From Gordonia iterans (GTDB lineage: Bacteria; Actinomycetota; Actinomycetes; Mycobacteriales; Mycobacteriaceae), in assembly GCF_002993285.1 (NCBI RefSeq), contig NZ_CP027433.1, forward strand, positions 3,906,001 through 3,970,000: a stretch of DNA of 64,000 nucleotides, written 5' to 3'. Position numbers and translations under genes: made by a program. Positions 9,606 through 18,254 of this stretch are shown in pieces. Every line of letters starts with the position of its first letter. The first letter of the stretch is position 1. Under the pieces are notes generated by a model that saw only the letters and a program-made list of their open reading frames with translations, did not search any database and had not been told where the DNA came from.

Positions 9606-10724
9606 ATGGATTTCGAGCTCTCCGACGAGCAGATCATGCTGCGCGACACCGTGCGCGACGTGCTGGCCAAGACCTACGACATCGAGACTCTCCGCGCCGT
9701 GACGGACACCCCGCTCGGCTGGAGCCGGGACGTGTGGAAGTCCCTCGCCGAGATCGGCCTCCTCGGGCTGGTGTTCGACGAGGCGCACGGCGGTTTCGGC
9801 GCCGGGATCGAAGAACTGTCCGCCGTGATGAGCGAGTTCGGCGCTTCCCTGGCGCCCGAGCCCTTCCTCGACTCGGTCGTGGTGCCCGGACTGCTGATCG
9901 AGCGCTCCGGCGCCGACACTTCCGTCAAGGAGGAGGTCCTCGGCGCGCTGGCGAGCGGCGAACGCCTCGCCGCCTTCGCCCATCTGGAGCAGGGCGACCG
10001 CTGGCCGTCGTACGCGGTGGCCACCGCCGTCCGTGACGGGAAGATCTCCGGAACCAAGCCGCTGGTGCCGCACGGCGACTGCGCCGACGTGCTGGTCGTG
10101 TCCGCGCGGGATGCCGACGGCGCCGTCGGCCTGTATCTGGTGGAGGCCGACGCTCCCGGGGTCGTCCGCACCGCATACCGGACGCACGATCGCCGTCGCG
10201 GCGCCCAGATCACGTTCTCCGATGCACCGGGCATCCGGCTCGGCGACGCGGCGGCCGACAGCGTGATCGACGACGTCGCACTGATCGAGCAGAGCGCCCT
10301 GTGCGCCGAGGCCGTCGGCGCGATGACTAAGTCGCTGGGGCTCACCACCGAATACCTCAAGTCGCGCAAGCAGTTCGGTGTCCCGCTGGCCACGTTCCAG
10401 GCGCTCACCCACCGTGCCGCGGACATGTACGTGGCGCTGGAACTGGCAAGCAGCATGAGCCTCTACCTGACCGCCGCCCTGAACGACGGCAGCGCCGAGG
10501 AGATCACCGGATCGCGGGCCAAGCTGCAGATCTGCCGGTCCGGCCGGCTCATCGGCCAGGAAGCCGTTCAGATGCACGGCGGTATCGGCGTCACCGCTGA
10601 ATACCCGGTGGCGCACTACGTCAGCCGCCTCACCGCCATCGCGCACACCCTCGGCGACGCCGACGCGCACCTGACGGAGCTCTCGTCGCACCTGGGCGAC
10701 TGGGACATGGTCACGGTCGGCTGA
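9606..10724 (+). CDS. Acyl-CoA dehydrogenase, PimD-like small subunit
   Basis: 372 residues from ATG 9606, with AAAGGA at 9595-9600. N-terminal and C-terminal helical domains are recognisable (DFELSDEQIMLRDTVRDVL; QMHGGIGVTAEYPVAHYVSR), but the middle beta-domain is weakly conserved. That pattern is typical for the partner subunit of heterotetrameric acyl-CoA dehydrogenases. The C-terminal MHGGIGVTAEYP segment helps bind FAD across the dimer. Co-transcribed with the large subunit; function as above. Confidence 0.88.
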   Translation: MDFELSDEQIMLRDTVRDVLAKTYDIETLRAVTDTPLGWSRDVWKSLAEIGLLGLVFDEAHGGFGAGIEELSAVMSEFGASLAPEPFLDSVVVPGLLIERSGADTSVKEEVLGALASGERLAAFAHLEQGDRWPSYAVATAVRDGKISGTKPLVPHGDCADVLVVSARDADGAVGLYLVEADAPGVVRTAYRTHDRRRGAQITFSDAPGIRLGDAAADSVIDDVALIEQSALCAEAVGAMTKSLGLTTEYLKSRKQFGVPLATFQALTHRAADMYVALELASSMSLYLTAALNDGSAEEITGSRAKLQICRSGRLIGQEAVQMHGGIGVTAEYPVAHYVSRLTAIAHTLGDADAHLTELSSHLGDWDMVTVG

Positions 10725-10727
10725 GCC

Positions 10728-10812
10728 ACGCCGGTCGAGCGCGGCTCAGCCGACCCGCACCGGGCGCGCACAGTCGAGACCGCCCCACGCCGGTCGAGCG
10801 CAGTCGAGACCC
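10728..10812. repeat. TTGAGC/GTCGA-type dispersed repeat cluster
   Basis: Two near-identical ACGCCGGTCGAGCGC blocks, each followed by AGTCGAGAC, lie between the dehydrogenase pair and the DUF350 gene. They are related to the GTCGA-rich repeats seen throughout the window. No gene or terminator is visible here. Confidence 0.6.
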
Positions 10813-10837
10813 CCTGCGTGCAGGCTAGGGTGAGCGC

Positions 10838-11308
10838 ATGAACGATCTCGCTCTGCTGCGCGACGACCTCGCCGACCTCACCTCGTACGGCCTGCTCGCC
10901 GTCGGCCTGCTGGTGCTCGGGTTCATCGGGCTGGATCTGGTGACCCCGGGCAGTCTGCGGCGCTGGATCTGGACCGAGGGCAATCGCTCTGCGGTGATCC
11001 TGGCCGTGTCGCAGGCGCTCGGCCTGACGATCGCACTGGCCGCGGGTATCTCGGCGAGCCACGACCTCCCGCTGGGCCGCGGCATCGTGTACGTGCTGAT
11101 CTACGGCGTGGCGACCATCGCGCTCATGATGTTCTCGTTCGTGCTGATCGACCTGCTGACCCCGGGCAAGCTGGGTGCGCTGCTGCTGGAGGGCGCTGAC
11201 GACGGCGAGGACGACGCCGACGACCCGGCGCACAACCCGGCCGTGTGGCTCAACGCCGTGGTGTTCCTGGCGATCGGACTTTTCGTCGCCGCCGCCCTCT
11301 CTCTGTAG
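10838..11308 (+). CDS. DUF350-family membrane protein
   Basis: 156 residues with four predicted membrane helices (around 17-35, 52-72, 80-105 and 135-155) and an acidic loop (GADDGEDDADD) before the last. DUF350 proteins are small inner-membrane proteins of unknown function, often encoded near stress or spermidine-synthase-like genes. Neither is present here, and the gene stands alone between two repeat clusters. Start ATG is the first of the frame; upstream RBS is weak. Confidence 0.75.
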   Translation: MNDLALLRDDLADLTSYGLLAVGLLVLGFIGLDLVTPGSLRRWIWTEGNRSAVILAVSQALGLTIALAAGISASHDLPLGRGIVYVLIYGVATIALMMFSFVLIDLLTPGKLGALLLEGADDGEDDADDPAHNPAVWLNAVVFLAIGLFVAAALSL

Positions 11309-11324
11309 CGGCCCGAGCGAACTA

Positions 11325-11470
11325 CAGCCCTCTTCGACGATTAAGCGAACGACCCCCTTCGATGATTAAGAGAACGAGCCCCTTCGATGATTGAGCGAAC
11401 GAGCCCCTTCGATGATTGAGCGAACGAGCCCCTTCGATGATTGAGCGAACGAAGTGAGTCGAAATCACCC
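11325..11470. repeat. Tandem ~25-bp repeats, TTCGATGATTGAGCGAACGA type
   Basis: At least four consecutive near-identical units with core CCCTTCGATGATTGAGCGAACGA, ending in AAGTGAGTCGAAATC. TTCGA and TCGAA at the ends are complementary, so a full unit can fold on itself. The cluster fills most of the 283-bp gap between the DUF350 and SRPBCC genes. Confidence 0.85.
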
Positions 11471-11591
11471 GTGACCGCACCGGCGGGAGAGGCGGACCGC
11501 GAACCGTGTTCCCGCCCCGCCTCCCGGTCGAATAGGGTTCTGGTTCAGGAGCTCCGGTTCACAGAACCGGACGGACGCAAGGAGCAAGACA

Positions 11592-12050
11592 ATGGCCGCA
11601 CCTCTCATCGAAGAGTCCGTGGAGATCGCCGGCACCCCCGAGCAGGTCTGGGCGGTGGTCTCGGACCTGCAGCGCATGGGCGAGTGGAGCCCGCAGTGCA
11701 AGAAGATGTTCGTCTTCGGCGGACCGGTGAAGCTGGGCACCCGCACCGCGAACCTCAACCGTCGTGGACCGCTGTTCTGGCCGACCACCGCCAAGGTGGT
11801 CGCCTTCGAACCGAACAAGAAGATCGCCTGGAAGATCACCGAGAACAACACCGTGTGGGGCTTCGCGATCGAGCCGACCGAGGCAGGGGTCACCGTGACC
11901 GAGTCCCGCACCGCCGCCGACGGCAAGACCAGCGCGCTGTCGGCGTTTCTCGTCGACAAGGTCTTCGGTGGCAACGACAGCTTCGAGCCCGAGCTGCAGG
12001 CCGGCATGCGGGAGACGCTCGGCAAGATCAAGCGCGCCGTCGAGGCCTGA
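11592..12050 (+). CDS. SRPBCC-family (polyketide cyclase/dehydrase-like) protein
   Basis: 152 residues, preceded by AAGGAG at 11579-11584. The pattern EESVEIAGTPEQVWAVVSD followed by a GEWSPQCKKM turn is the START/Bet-v-1-like SRPBCC fold, a hydrophobic-ligand cavity protein. Actinobacteria have many such proteins of unknown ligand. It lies 3 nt before psd and so is probably cotranscribed with the phospholipid genes. A lipid-binding or cell-envelope role is inferred from that position only. Confidence 0.85.
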   Translation: MAAPLIEESVEIAGTPEQVWAVVSDLQRMGEWSPQCKKMFVFGGPVKLGTRTANLNRRGPLFWPTTAKVVAFEPNKKIAWKITENNTVWGFAIEPTEAGVTVTESRTAADGKTSALSAFLVDKVFGGNDSFEPELQAGMRETLGKIKRAVEA

Positions 12051-12053
12051 TCG

Positions 12054-12764
12054 GTGGCACGACGACCCGCCCAGCCCGGTGACCGCACCGGGCCCGCCCA
12101 CCTGATCGACCTCGTCCAGGAGACGGTCCCGCCGATCCACCCGAAGGGTCTGCCGTTCGTGGCCGGCGCCGCGGCGGTAGCCGTGCTCGGGCGCCGGCAC
12201 CGATGGATCGCGCGGCCCGCCCTGGCCGCCGCGGGGGCGTGTGCACTGTTCTTCCGGCACCCGTCTCGGGTACCGCCGAGCACCCCGGGCGCAGTAGTCG
12301 CGCCGGCCGACGGCACCGTGGCGCTGGTCGACGAGGCGATCCCGCCCGCTGAACTCGGCCTGGGCGATCACCCCCTGCCCCGGGTCAGCACCTTCTTGTC
12401 GGTGTTCGACGTCCACGTGCAGCGCATCCCGATCTCCGGCGTCGTCGAAGCGGTGAAGCACACCCCCGGCGAGTTCCTGTCCGCCGACCTGCCCGAGGCC
12501 AGCGAACGCAACGAACGGACCTGTCTGCGATTGCGGACCGAAGCCGGGGAGCGGCTCGGCGTGGTCCAGCTGGCCGGACTGGTCGCGCGTCGCATCGTGT
12601 GCGACGTCGGTCCCGGCGAACCGGTCGCCCTGGGCGACACCTACGGCCTGATCCGCTTCGGATCGCGGGTCGACGTGTACCTGCCCGCTGGGACGGTCGC
12701 CCGCGTCGCCGTCGGCCAGCGCACCGTCGGCGCCGAGACGGTCCTCGCGGAACTCCCGCGATGA
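12054..12764 (+). CDS. psd: Phosphatidylserine decarboxylase proenzyme
   Basis: 236 residues from GTG 12054. It decarboxylates phosphatidylserine to phosphatidylethanolamine at the membrane. The self-cleavage site that makes the pyruvoyl cofactor is the GS pair in [12 protein letters not shown] near the C-terminus. The histidine segment [13 protein letters not shown] is also present. Size fits the short actinobacterial form (about 230 residues). An N-terminal hydrophobic stretch around 37-62 is likely membrane-associated. ATGA overlap with pssA downstream gives a two-step pathway in one transcription unit. Confidence 0.95.
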   Translation: MARRPAQPGDRTGPAHLIDLVQETVPPIHPKGLPFVAGAAAVAVLGRRHRWIARPALAAAGACALFFRHPSRVPPSTPGAVVAPADGTVALVDEAIPPAELGLGDHPLPRVSTFLSVFDVHVQRIPISGVVEAVKHTPGEFLSADLPEASERNERTCLRLRTEAGERLGVVQLAGLVARRIVCDVGPGEPVALGDTYGLIRFGSRVDVYLPAGTVARVAVGQRTVGAETVLAELPR

Positions 12765-13762
12765 CCGGCCGGGACCGGGTCCGCCGCAACCGGCGGCCGG
12801 CCGGCGCCCGGACGCGCCGTGATCCCCCGGTCGCCGGTCGCACCCGAACACGTCGTTCGGACGACGACAGCGTGCAGGCCAGGTCGGGACGACTGATCCT
12901 GCCCTCGGCGCTGACCCTCCTGGCGCTGTGCGCGGCGCTGACCGCCATGCGCTTCGCCGACGCGGACCGGGTCGACCTCGCCATGCTGCTGCTGGTGGGG
13001 GCCGCCATCCTCGACGGCCTCGACGGTCGCGTCGCCCGGATGATGGATGCCAGCAGCAAGATGGGCGCCGAGCTCGACTCGCTCGCCGACGGGATCAATT
13101 TCGGCGTGGTGCCGGCGGTGATGGTCTACAGCATCCTTCTGCGCGACGAGTCCGACCTCGATCAGAGCATCGGATGGGGCTTGGCCCTGGTCTACTGTTC
13201 GGCGATCATCCTCCGGCTGGCACGGTTCAACACCCTGCTCGACGACGACGAAGCTCCCGCTTACACGAAAGACTTCTTCGTCGGGGTGCCTGCTCCCGCG
13301 GCCGCCGTGATGGTGCTGCTGCCGATCGGGCTGGGCGAACAGTTCGGTTCGGGCTGGTGGACCGGACCGGTGTTCGTCGGCTGTTGGCTCGTGTTCGTGG
13401 CGCTGCTCGCGGTGAGCCGCGTACCGACACTCAGCTTCAAGTCGGCCAAGTTGCGCCCCCGCGCGGTGGCACCCGTGTTGATCGTGGTCGCCGCCGCGGC
13501 TGCGCTGCTGTTCACCTTCCCGTACGCACTGATGGTGCTGCTGGTCGGCGCGTACCTGGCCCACATCCCGTTCGCCTGGCGCATGCAGCGCTGGGTCAGC
13601 TCCCGCCCGGAGTACTGGGACTACTCGTCGCGCGCCCGCCGCCTGCAGCGCCGTGACGACCGCCGTGCCGAGGTGGCCGACGGCACCCGGCGCCGGGTGA
13701 TCCCGGTGCGGAAGTCATCGGCACGGCTGCGGCTGCGCCGGCCCGAGCGCACGCCGGACTGA
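12761..13762 (+). CDS. pssA: CDP-diacylglycerol--serine O-phosphatidyltransferase
   Basis: 333 residues from ATG 12761, chosen because it overlaps the psd stop; the frame is open upstream inside psd. It makes phosphatidylserine from CDP-diacylglycerol and serine. The CDP-alcohol phosphotransferase signature D-G-x2-A-R-x8-G-x3-D-x3-D is complete in [19 protein letters not shown] plus SLAD. About eight membrane helices follow a ~45-residue Arg-rich N-terminal tail, and the C-terminus is again basic. Both tails look longer than in typical homologues. Confidence 0.95.
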   Translation: MTGRDRVRRNRRPAGARTRRDPPVAGRTRTRRSDDDSVQARSGRLILPSALTLLALCAALTAMRFADADRVDLAMLLLVGAAILDGLDGRVARMMDASSKMGAELDSLADGINFGVVPAVMVYSILLRDESDLDQSIGWGLALVYCSAIILRLARFNTLLDDDEAPAYTKDFFVGVPAPAAAVMVLLPIGLGEQFGSGWWTGPVFVGCWLVFVALLAVSRVPTLSFKSAKLRPRAVAPVLIVVAAAAALLFTFPYALMVLLVGAYLAHIPFAWRMQRWVSSRPEYWDYSSRARRLQRRDDRRAEVADGTRRRVIPVRKSSARLRLRRPERTPD

Positions 13763-13803
13763 GCCTGGCCGGGGGTCTCGACTCCGCTCGACCAGCGAAG
13801 CAG

Positions 13804-14019
13804 CTCGACCGGCGAGAGCAGCCCCACCAGCGAAGAACGCTCAACCGGCGAGAGCAGCCCCACCAGCGAAGAACCCTCAACCGGCGAGAGCAGCCCCACC
13901 AGCGAAGAACCCTCAACCGGCGAGAGCAGCCCCACCAGCGAAGAACCCTCAACCGGCGAGAGCAGCCCCACCAGCGAAGAACCCTCAACCGGCGAGAGCA
14001 TCCCCACCAGCTCGTTGAG
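13804..14019. repeat. Six tandem 36-bp repeats
   Basis: Units begin at 13804, 13840, 13876, 13912, 13948 and 13984 with an exact 36-bp period. The core is CTCAACCGGCGAGAGCAG followed by CCCCACCAGCGAAGAA. The array is flanked by TCTCGACTCCGCTCGACCAG and by CTCGTTGAGCAGGCGACGAA plus GTGTCGAAAC, both members of the window-wide TTGAGC/GTCGAAA family. This accounts for the whole 300-bp gap between pssA and the lipoprotein gene. Confidence 0.92.
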
Positions 14020-14062
14020 CAGGCGACGAAGGAGCCGTGTCGAAACGGCCCGGGACCCCGGG

Positions 14063-14482
14063 TCAGGTCCGGGTGACCGTGTAGAGGACCGTGTTCCGGC
14101 TGCCCTGCGCGGCGGCGGTGATGCCGACCGTGACCCAGTAGGTGGCCCCGTCGTCCTCCTTCTGCATCATCACGCCCTTTTCCCGGCCGGTCTCGATCCG
14201 GCTCGACTCCACGTAGCCCGCTTCCGTGAGCTTCTTCACTGCGTCGTCGTAGGCGTCGCCCGCACCCGCGGGGGCCTGCACGGTCACCGACCACGAGCCG
14301 TCGTCCCGGCGCTCGGCACTCTGGATGGCGCCGTCGACCAGCGGGACCTGCGCCTCCGGGAAGTCGTCGGGCAAGGCGACTCCCGGGCGCGCAGGCTCGT
14401 CGTCGTTGCCGCACGCCGTGGCACCGGTCAGTGCGACCACCACCAGCAACGCTGTCAACAGGACTCTCCGTAAAGACCACAT
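14063..14482 (-). CDS. Small putative lipoprotein
   Basis: 139 residues. The N-terminus is a lipoprotein signal: MWSLRR, a hydrophobic run, then LTGATAC with a cysteine at ~24 as the likely lipidated residue (the -3 position is Ala rather than Leu, a weak lipobox). The rest is a compact alpha/beta-looking domain (DAYDDAVKKLTEAGY, WVTVGITAA) that I do not recognise. It is divergent from the Mrp antiporter operon with 77 nt between, so a shared promoter region is likely. No function assigned. Confidence 0.75.
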   Translation of the reverse strand: MWSLRRVLLTALLVVVALTGATACGNDDEPARPGVALPDDFPEAQVPLVDGAIQSAERRDDGSWSVTVQAPAGAGDAYDDAVKKLTEAGYVESSRIETGREKGVMMQKEDDGATYWVTVGITAAAQGSRNTVLYTVTRT

Positions 14483-14559
14483 ATCTGGAACGGTAAAGTA
14501 CTTCGGGTAATACCGCTTCGAACGACACCCCGCCCACCATTCGATCGACGGAGTGCCTC

Positions 14560-17469
14560 TTGATCCAGGTCCTGATCGCGCTAGGTATCGGTGCGCTGCT
14601 CGCGCCCCCGATCATGCGCGGCCTGGGTACCCGCGGGTTCTATGTGCTGGCCCTGATGCCGCTGAGCGCCCTGATCTGGCTCTTGCTGAACTGGCCGCCG
14701 GCCGACCAGCCGATGACGCAGACCGTCTCGTGGGTGCCGAGCCTGCAGATGGACATCGTGCTGCGGATGGACACGCTGTCGGCGATCCTCTCGGTGCTGA
14801 TCCTGGGTGTCGGCGCACTGGTCCTGGTGTACTGCGCCAACTACTTCGACAAGATGCGCCGGCGCGTCGAGGTGTTCGGCGGCGAACTGGTCGCCTTCGC
14901 CGCGGCCATGTTCGGGCTCGTGGTCAGCGACAACATGCTGGTCCTGTACGTGTTCTGGGAAGCGACCACCGTTCTGTCGTTCATGCTGGTCGGCTACTAC
15001 GCGGTGCGCGCGACGTCGCGTCGAGCCGCGACGCAGGCGCTGCTGGTGACCACTTTCGGCGGCCTGGCCATGCTGGTCGGCATCATCATGCTCGGCGAGC
15101 GCACCGGCAGCTACCTGCTGTCGGACCTGATCGCCGATCCGCCGGGCGGGGTCTACTCGGCCATCGCAGTCGGTCTGATCCTGGTCGGCGCACTCACCAA
15201 GTCCGCCATCGTCCCGTTCCACTTCTGGCTGCCCGGCGCGATGGCCGCCCCCACCCCGGTCAGCGCGTATCTGCACGCCGCGGCCATGGTCAAGGCCGGC
15301 ATCTACCTGGTTGCGCGGCTCGCACCGGGATTCCACGAGCAGATCAGCTGGCAGTTGCTCGTCGTCGGCCTGGGCCTGCTCACCATGCTGCTCGGCGGCT
15401 GGCGATCGCTCCGCGAACTCGACCTCAAGCTCATTCTGGCCTTCGGCACCGTGTCGCAGCTGGGCTTCATGATGGTGCTCGTCGGCGTGGGCGCGGCCAA
15501 TGTGGCGATGGCCGGCATCGCCATGGTGATCGCGCACGCGATGTTCAAGGCGAGCCTGTTCATGGTGGTCGGCATCATCGACCACTCCACCGGCACCCGC
15601 GACATCCGACGGCTCGCCAGGCTCGGCCACCGGCTGCCCTTCCTGGCCGGCATCGCCGCCGTGGCCGGCGCCTCGATGGCCGGTTTGCCGTTCACCTTCG
15701 GCTTCGTGGGCAAGGAGACCGCCTTCGGCGCGATGTGGGACACCGGCGCCTACGCCCCGTGGCTGGCGCACCTGGTGGACGTGGTCCTGCTGCTCGGCTC
15801 GATCATCACCTTCGCCTACACCACCCGATTCCTCTGGGGCGCCTTCGGCCGGAAGGTGCGCACCCTGCCCACCCGGCCCGTCGCACAGCTGCACCCGCCG
15901 TCGGTCATGTTCCAGGTCCCGTCGCTGCTCCTCGCCGTACTGGGCGTGGTCACCGCCTTCGCCGCCGGATGGATCGGCCACTTCATCGAGCCCTACGCCG
16001 AAACGCTGCCCGGCTACGGCGAGGAGCTCGAGCACCTGGCGATGTGGCACGGATTCGGGCTGCCCGTGGTGTTCTCGATCATCGTCGTGGTGGCCGGCGC
16101 CGCGCTCTTCCTGATTCTGCGCCGGATCCGCGATCACCTCTTCGACCATCCGCCGCGCCTGAACGCCGACCACGCCTACGACCGGATCCTGCGCGGCGCG
16201 GACACCCTGTCGCTGTGGGTCACCCGGAACACCCAGCGCGGCTCCCTGCCGATCACCCAGGGCGTGATCCTCTCGACCACGGTGATCCTGCCGGTCGCGG
16301 TCCTGTTCCTCGGCGCCCGTACCGACCTGGAGCTGAACGGTTTCGCCAACGTCGAGCAGGCAGTGATCGGCATCGTCATGGTGGCGGCGGCGATCACCGC
16401 CACCATGCTGCGCAACCGCCTGGCCGGAGCCCTGACCGTCGGCATCACCGGCTACGGCTGCGGTGCGCTGTTCGCGATCTACGGCGCGCCCGATCTGGCG
16501 CTGACCCAGTTCCTGGTGGAGAGCCTGACCCTGGTGATCTTCGTGCTGGTGCTGCGCAAGCTGGCCTCCGAACCGCAACCGCGGCACAAGACGGGTTTCC
16601 GTCCGCTGCGTGCACTGATCGGCATCGCCTTCGGCACCGCCATGGTCCTGGTCGGCCTGTTCGCCGCCGCCGCCCGCTCCGCGCAGCCGCTGTTCGTCGA
16701 TCTGGGCGAGGCCGCCTACAAATTCGGGCACGGCGGCAACACGGTGAACGTGATCCTGGTCGACATCCGTGCGTGGGACACCCTCGGCGAGGTCTCGGTG
16801 CTCATCGTCGCGGCGACCGGCGTGGCCTCGATGGTCTTCCGCAGCCGCCGCTTCGGCGCCGCCCCGCGTGTCACCGACGTCGCCCGCAGCGAAGCCGGGC
16901 TGGACGAGGACGACCTGATTCCCGACCGCACCACCTGGCTGCGCGGCAGCGAGCTGGGCAACCCGAAGCACCGTTCGATGGTGCTGGAGGCCACCACCCG
17001 CCTGGTGTTCCCGACCCTGGTCGTGGTCTCGCTCTACTTCTTCTTCGCGGGCCACAATGCGCCCGGCGGCGGATTCGCCGGAGGCCTGGTGATGGGTCTG
17101 GCCCTCGTGCTCCGCTATCTGGCCGGCGGCCGCTACGAACTCGGCGAGGCACTGCCGGTGGAGGCCGGCACCATCCTCGGCGCCGGGCTGCTGATCTCGG
17201 CCACCACCGCCGCCACCTCTCTCGCCCTGGGCGCACCTGCGCTCTCGTCCGCGGTCATCGACCTCACGCTCCCGGTCTTCGGCGAGATCCACCTGGTCAC
17301 CGCGCTGTTCTTCGACGCAGGCATCTACCTGATCGTCGTCGGCCTGGTGCTCGACGTCCTGCGCAGTCTCGGCGCCCGGCTCGACGTCGCCGACGCGCCG
17401 AGCGCCCGCGACACCGTCGCCGACGTGCCGGGCACCTGCACCGTCCCCGCCGAGGAGGCAGCACGATGA
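14560..17469 (+). CDS. mrpA: Mrp cation/proton antiporter subunit A, fused to MrpB
   Basis: 969 residues from TTG 14560, with GGAG at 14550-14553 at 6-nt spacing. Residues 1 to about 700 are the NuoL-like proton-translocating core (FHFWLPGAMAAPTPVSAY, MVKAGIYLVARLAPG). A DUF4040/MbhE-like stretch follows, and from about 800 the MnhB/MrpB domain (GHNAPGGGFAGGLVMG). With subunits C-G it forms a membrane complex exchanging Na+/Li+ or K+ for H+, used in alkaline and salt stress. No separate mrpB exists here, so this fusion supplies it. Overlaps mrpC by 4 nt. Confidence 0.95.
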   Translation: MIQVLIALGIGALLAPPIMRGLGTRGFYVLALMPLSALIWLLLNWPPADQPMTQTVSWVPSLQMDIVLRMDTLSAILSVLILGVGALVLVYCANYFDKMRRRVEVFGGELVAFAAAMFGLVVSDNMLVLYVFWEATTVLSFMLVGYYAVRATSRRAATQALLVTTFGGLAMLVGIIMLGERTGSYLLSDLIADPPGGVYSAIAVGLILVGALTKSAIVPFHFWLPGAMAAPTPVSAYLHAAAMVKAGIYLVARLAPGFHEQISWQLLVVGLGLLTMLLGGWRSLRELDLKLILAFGTVSQLGFMMVLVGVGAANVAMAGIAMVIAHAMFKASLFMVVGIIDHSTGTRDIRRLARLGHRLPFLAGIAAVAGASMAGLPFTFGFVGKETAFGAMWDTGAYAPWLAHLVDVVLLLGSIITFAYTTRFLWGAFGRKVRTLPTRPVAQLHPPSVMFQVPSLLLAVLGVVTAFAAGWIGHFIEPYAETLPGYGEELEHLAMWHGFGLPVVFSIIVVVAGAALFLILRRIRDHLFDHPPRLNADHAYDRILRGADTLSLWVTRNTQRGSLPITQGVILSTTVILPVAVLFLGARTDLELNGFANVEQAVIGIVMVAAAITATMLRNRLAGALTVGITGYGCGALFAIYGAPDLALTQFLVESLTLVIFVLVLRKLASEPQPRHKTGFRPLRALIGIAFGTAMVLVGLFAAAARSAQPLFVDLGEAAYKFGHGGNTVNVILVDIRAWDTLGEVSVLIVAATGVASMVFRSRRFGAAPRVTDVARSEAGLDEDDLIPDRTTWLRGSELGNPKHRSMVLEATTRLVFPTLVVVSLYFFFAGHNAPGGGFAGGLVMGLALVLRYLAGGRYELGEALPVEAGTILGAGLLISATTAATSLALGAPALSSAVIDLTLPVFGEIHLVTALFFDAGIYLIVVGLVLDVLRSLGARLDVADAPSARDTVADVPGTCTVPAEEAAR

Positions 17470-18254
17470 CCGTGAACCTCGGCCTGCTGGTAGTCGCCGG
17501 CGTCCTGGCCGCGTCCGGCGTCTACCTGCTGATGGAACGCAGCCTGGTCCGCATGCTGCTGGGACTGCTGCTGGTGGGCAACAGCATCAACGTCTTGATC
17601 ATCACGCTCGCCGGCGGACCCGGCAATCCGCCGATCCGGGGGGCCGAATCGGTGGACGCGTCCACCGACGCCGACCCGCTCGCCCAGGCGATGATCCTGA
17701 CCGCGATCGTCATCACGATGGGCGTGGCCGCGTTCGTGCTCGCTCTGACCTACCGACTGTTCGTCATCAACCGGAAGGACGACGATCTGGAAGACGACTC
17801 CGAGGATGTCAAGATCGTCAAGGGCTCGCTCAAGAACTTCCCGGACCGCGACCGCAGCGACGACCCGGAGACGGGCGCGGACACCGTCGCCGGCGACCTG
17901 TTCGACGATCGCGGCAACCCGCTGACGCCCGAGGAGTACGCGCAGCGTCACCGCGACGTGATCGAGACGGATCTGATGCCCGAGGACGCCGCGGTGATCG
18001 ACCGTCTTCCGGAGTTCAGCCCGGACGAGATGCCCGACGAGGACGACGACGAGGACGACGCCGAGGGCGAACCGCCGCAGGAGGCCCAGGCGGAGATCAC
18101 GCCCGCCGAAGTCCAGCCTGACCCTTCGACTCCGCTCAGGACAGGCCCTTCGACTCCGCTCAGCACACGCGGCGACGCCCACGACATCGCGCCGGACGGC
18201 AGCCCGCGGCCCGACGACGTCGACCAGAACGACGAGAAGGGGGACCGGCCGTGA
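17466..18254 (+). CDS. mrpC: Mrp antiporter subunit C with long acidic tail
   Basis: 262 residues, about twice the usual ~115. Residues 1-102 are the NuoK-like three-helix MrpC (MERSLVRMLLGLLLVGNSINV). The remaining ~160 are hydrophilic, acidic (DEDDDEDDAEGE) and presumably cytoplasmic. Within that tail, 18121-18168 encodes PSTPLRTGPSTPLSTR and is two copies of a CCCTTCGACTCCGCTCAG dispersed repeat read in frame. ATGA and GTGA overlaps tie it to mrpA and mrpD. Confidence 0.93.
   Translation: MTVNLGLLVVAGVLAASGVYLLMERSLVRMLLGLLLVGNSINVLIITLAGGPGNPPIRGAESVDASTDADPLAQAMILTAIVITMGVAAFVLALTYRLFVINRKDDDLEDDSEDVKIVKGSLKNFPDRDRSDDPETGADTVAGDLFDDRGNPLTPEEYAQRHRDVIETDLMPEDAAVIDRLPEFSPDEMPDEDDDEDDAEGEPPQEAQAEITPAEVQPDPSTPLRTGPSTPLSTRGDAHDIAPDGSPRPDDVDQNDEKGDRP
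18121..18168. repeat. Dispersed repeat inside mrpC
   Basis: Two 24-bp units CCCTTCGACTCCGCTCAG(G/C)ACA lie back to back inside the mrpC coding frame. Outside genes the same core occurs in the intergenic clusters, so this looks like a repeat that entered or spread in a permissive part of a protein. Confidence 0.7.

Noticed and set aside
13621..14007. Minus-strand open frame encoding perfect 12-residue repeats (LLSPVEGSSLVG)
   Set aside because: It is only the translation of the 36-bp tandem DNA repeats, whose period is a multiple of three; no RBS, and it runs into the antisense of pssA.
13804..14019. Possible CRISPR array (36-bp repeats)
   Set aside because: Units are directly contiguous with no spacers and there are no cas genes.
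14581..17292. A ~900-codon open frame on the minus strand opposite mrpA
   Set aside because: Its composition is Gln/His/Gly/Arg-rich with no motif, the mirror of a high-GC membrane protein frame; mrpA on the plus strand is fully conserved.
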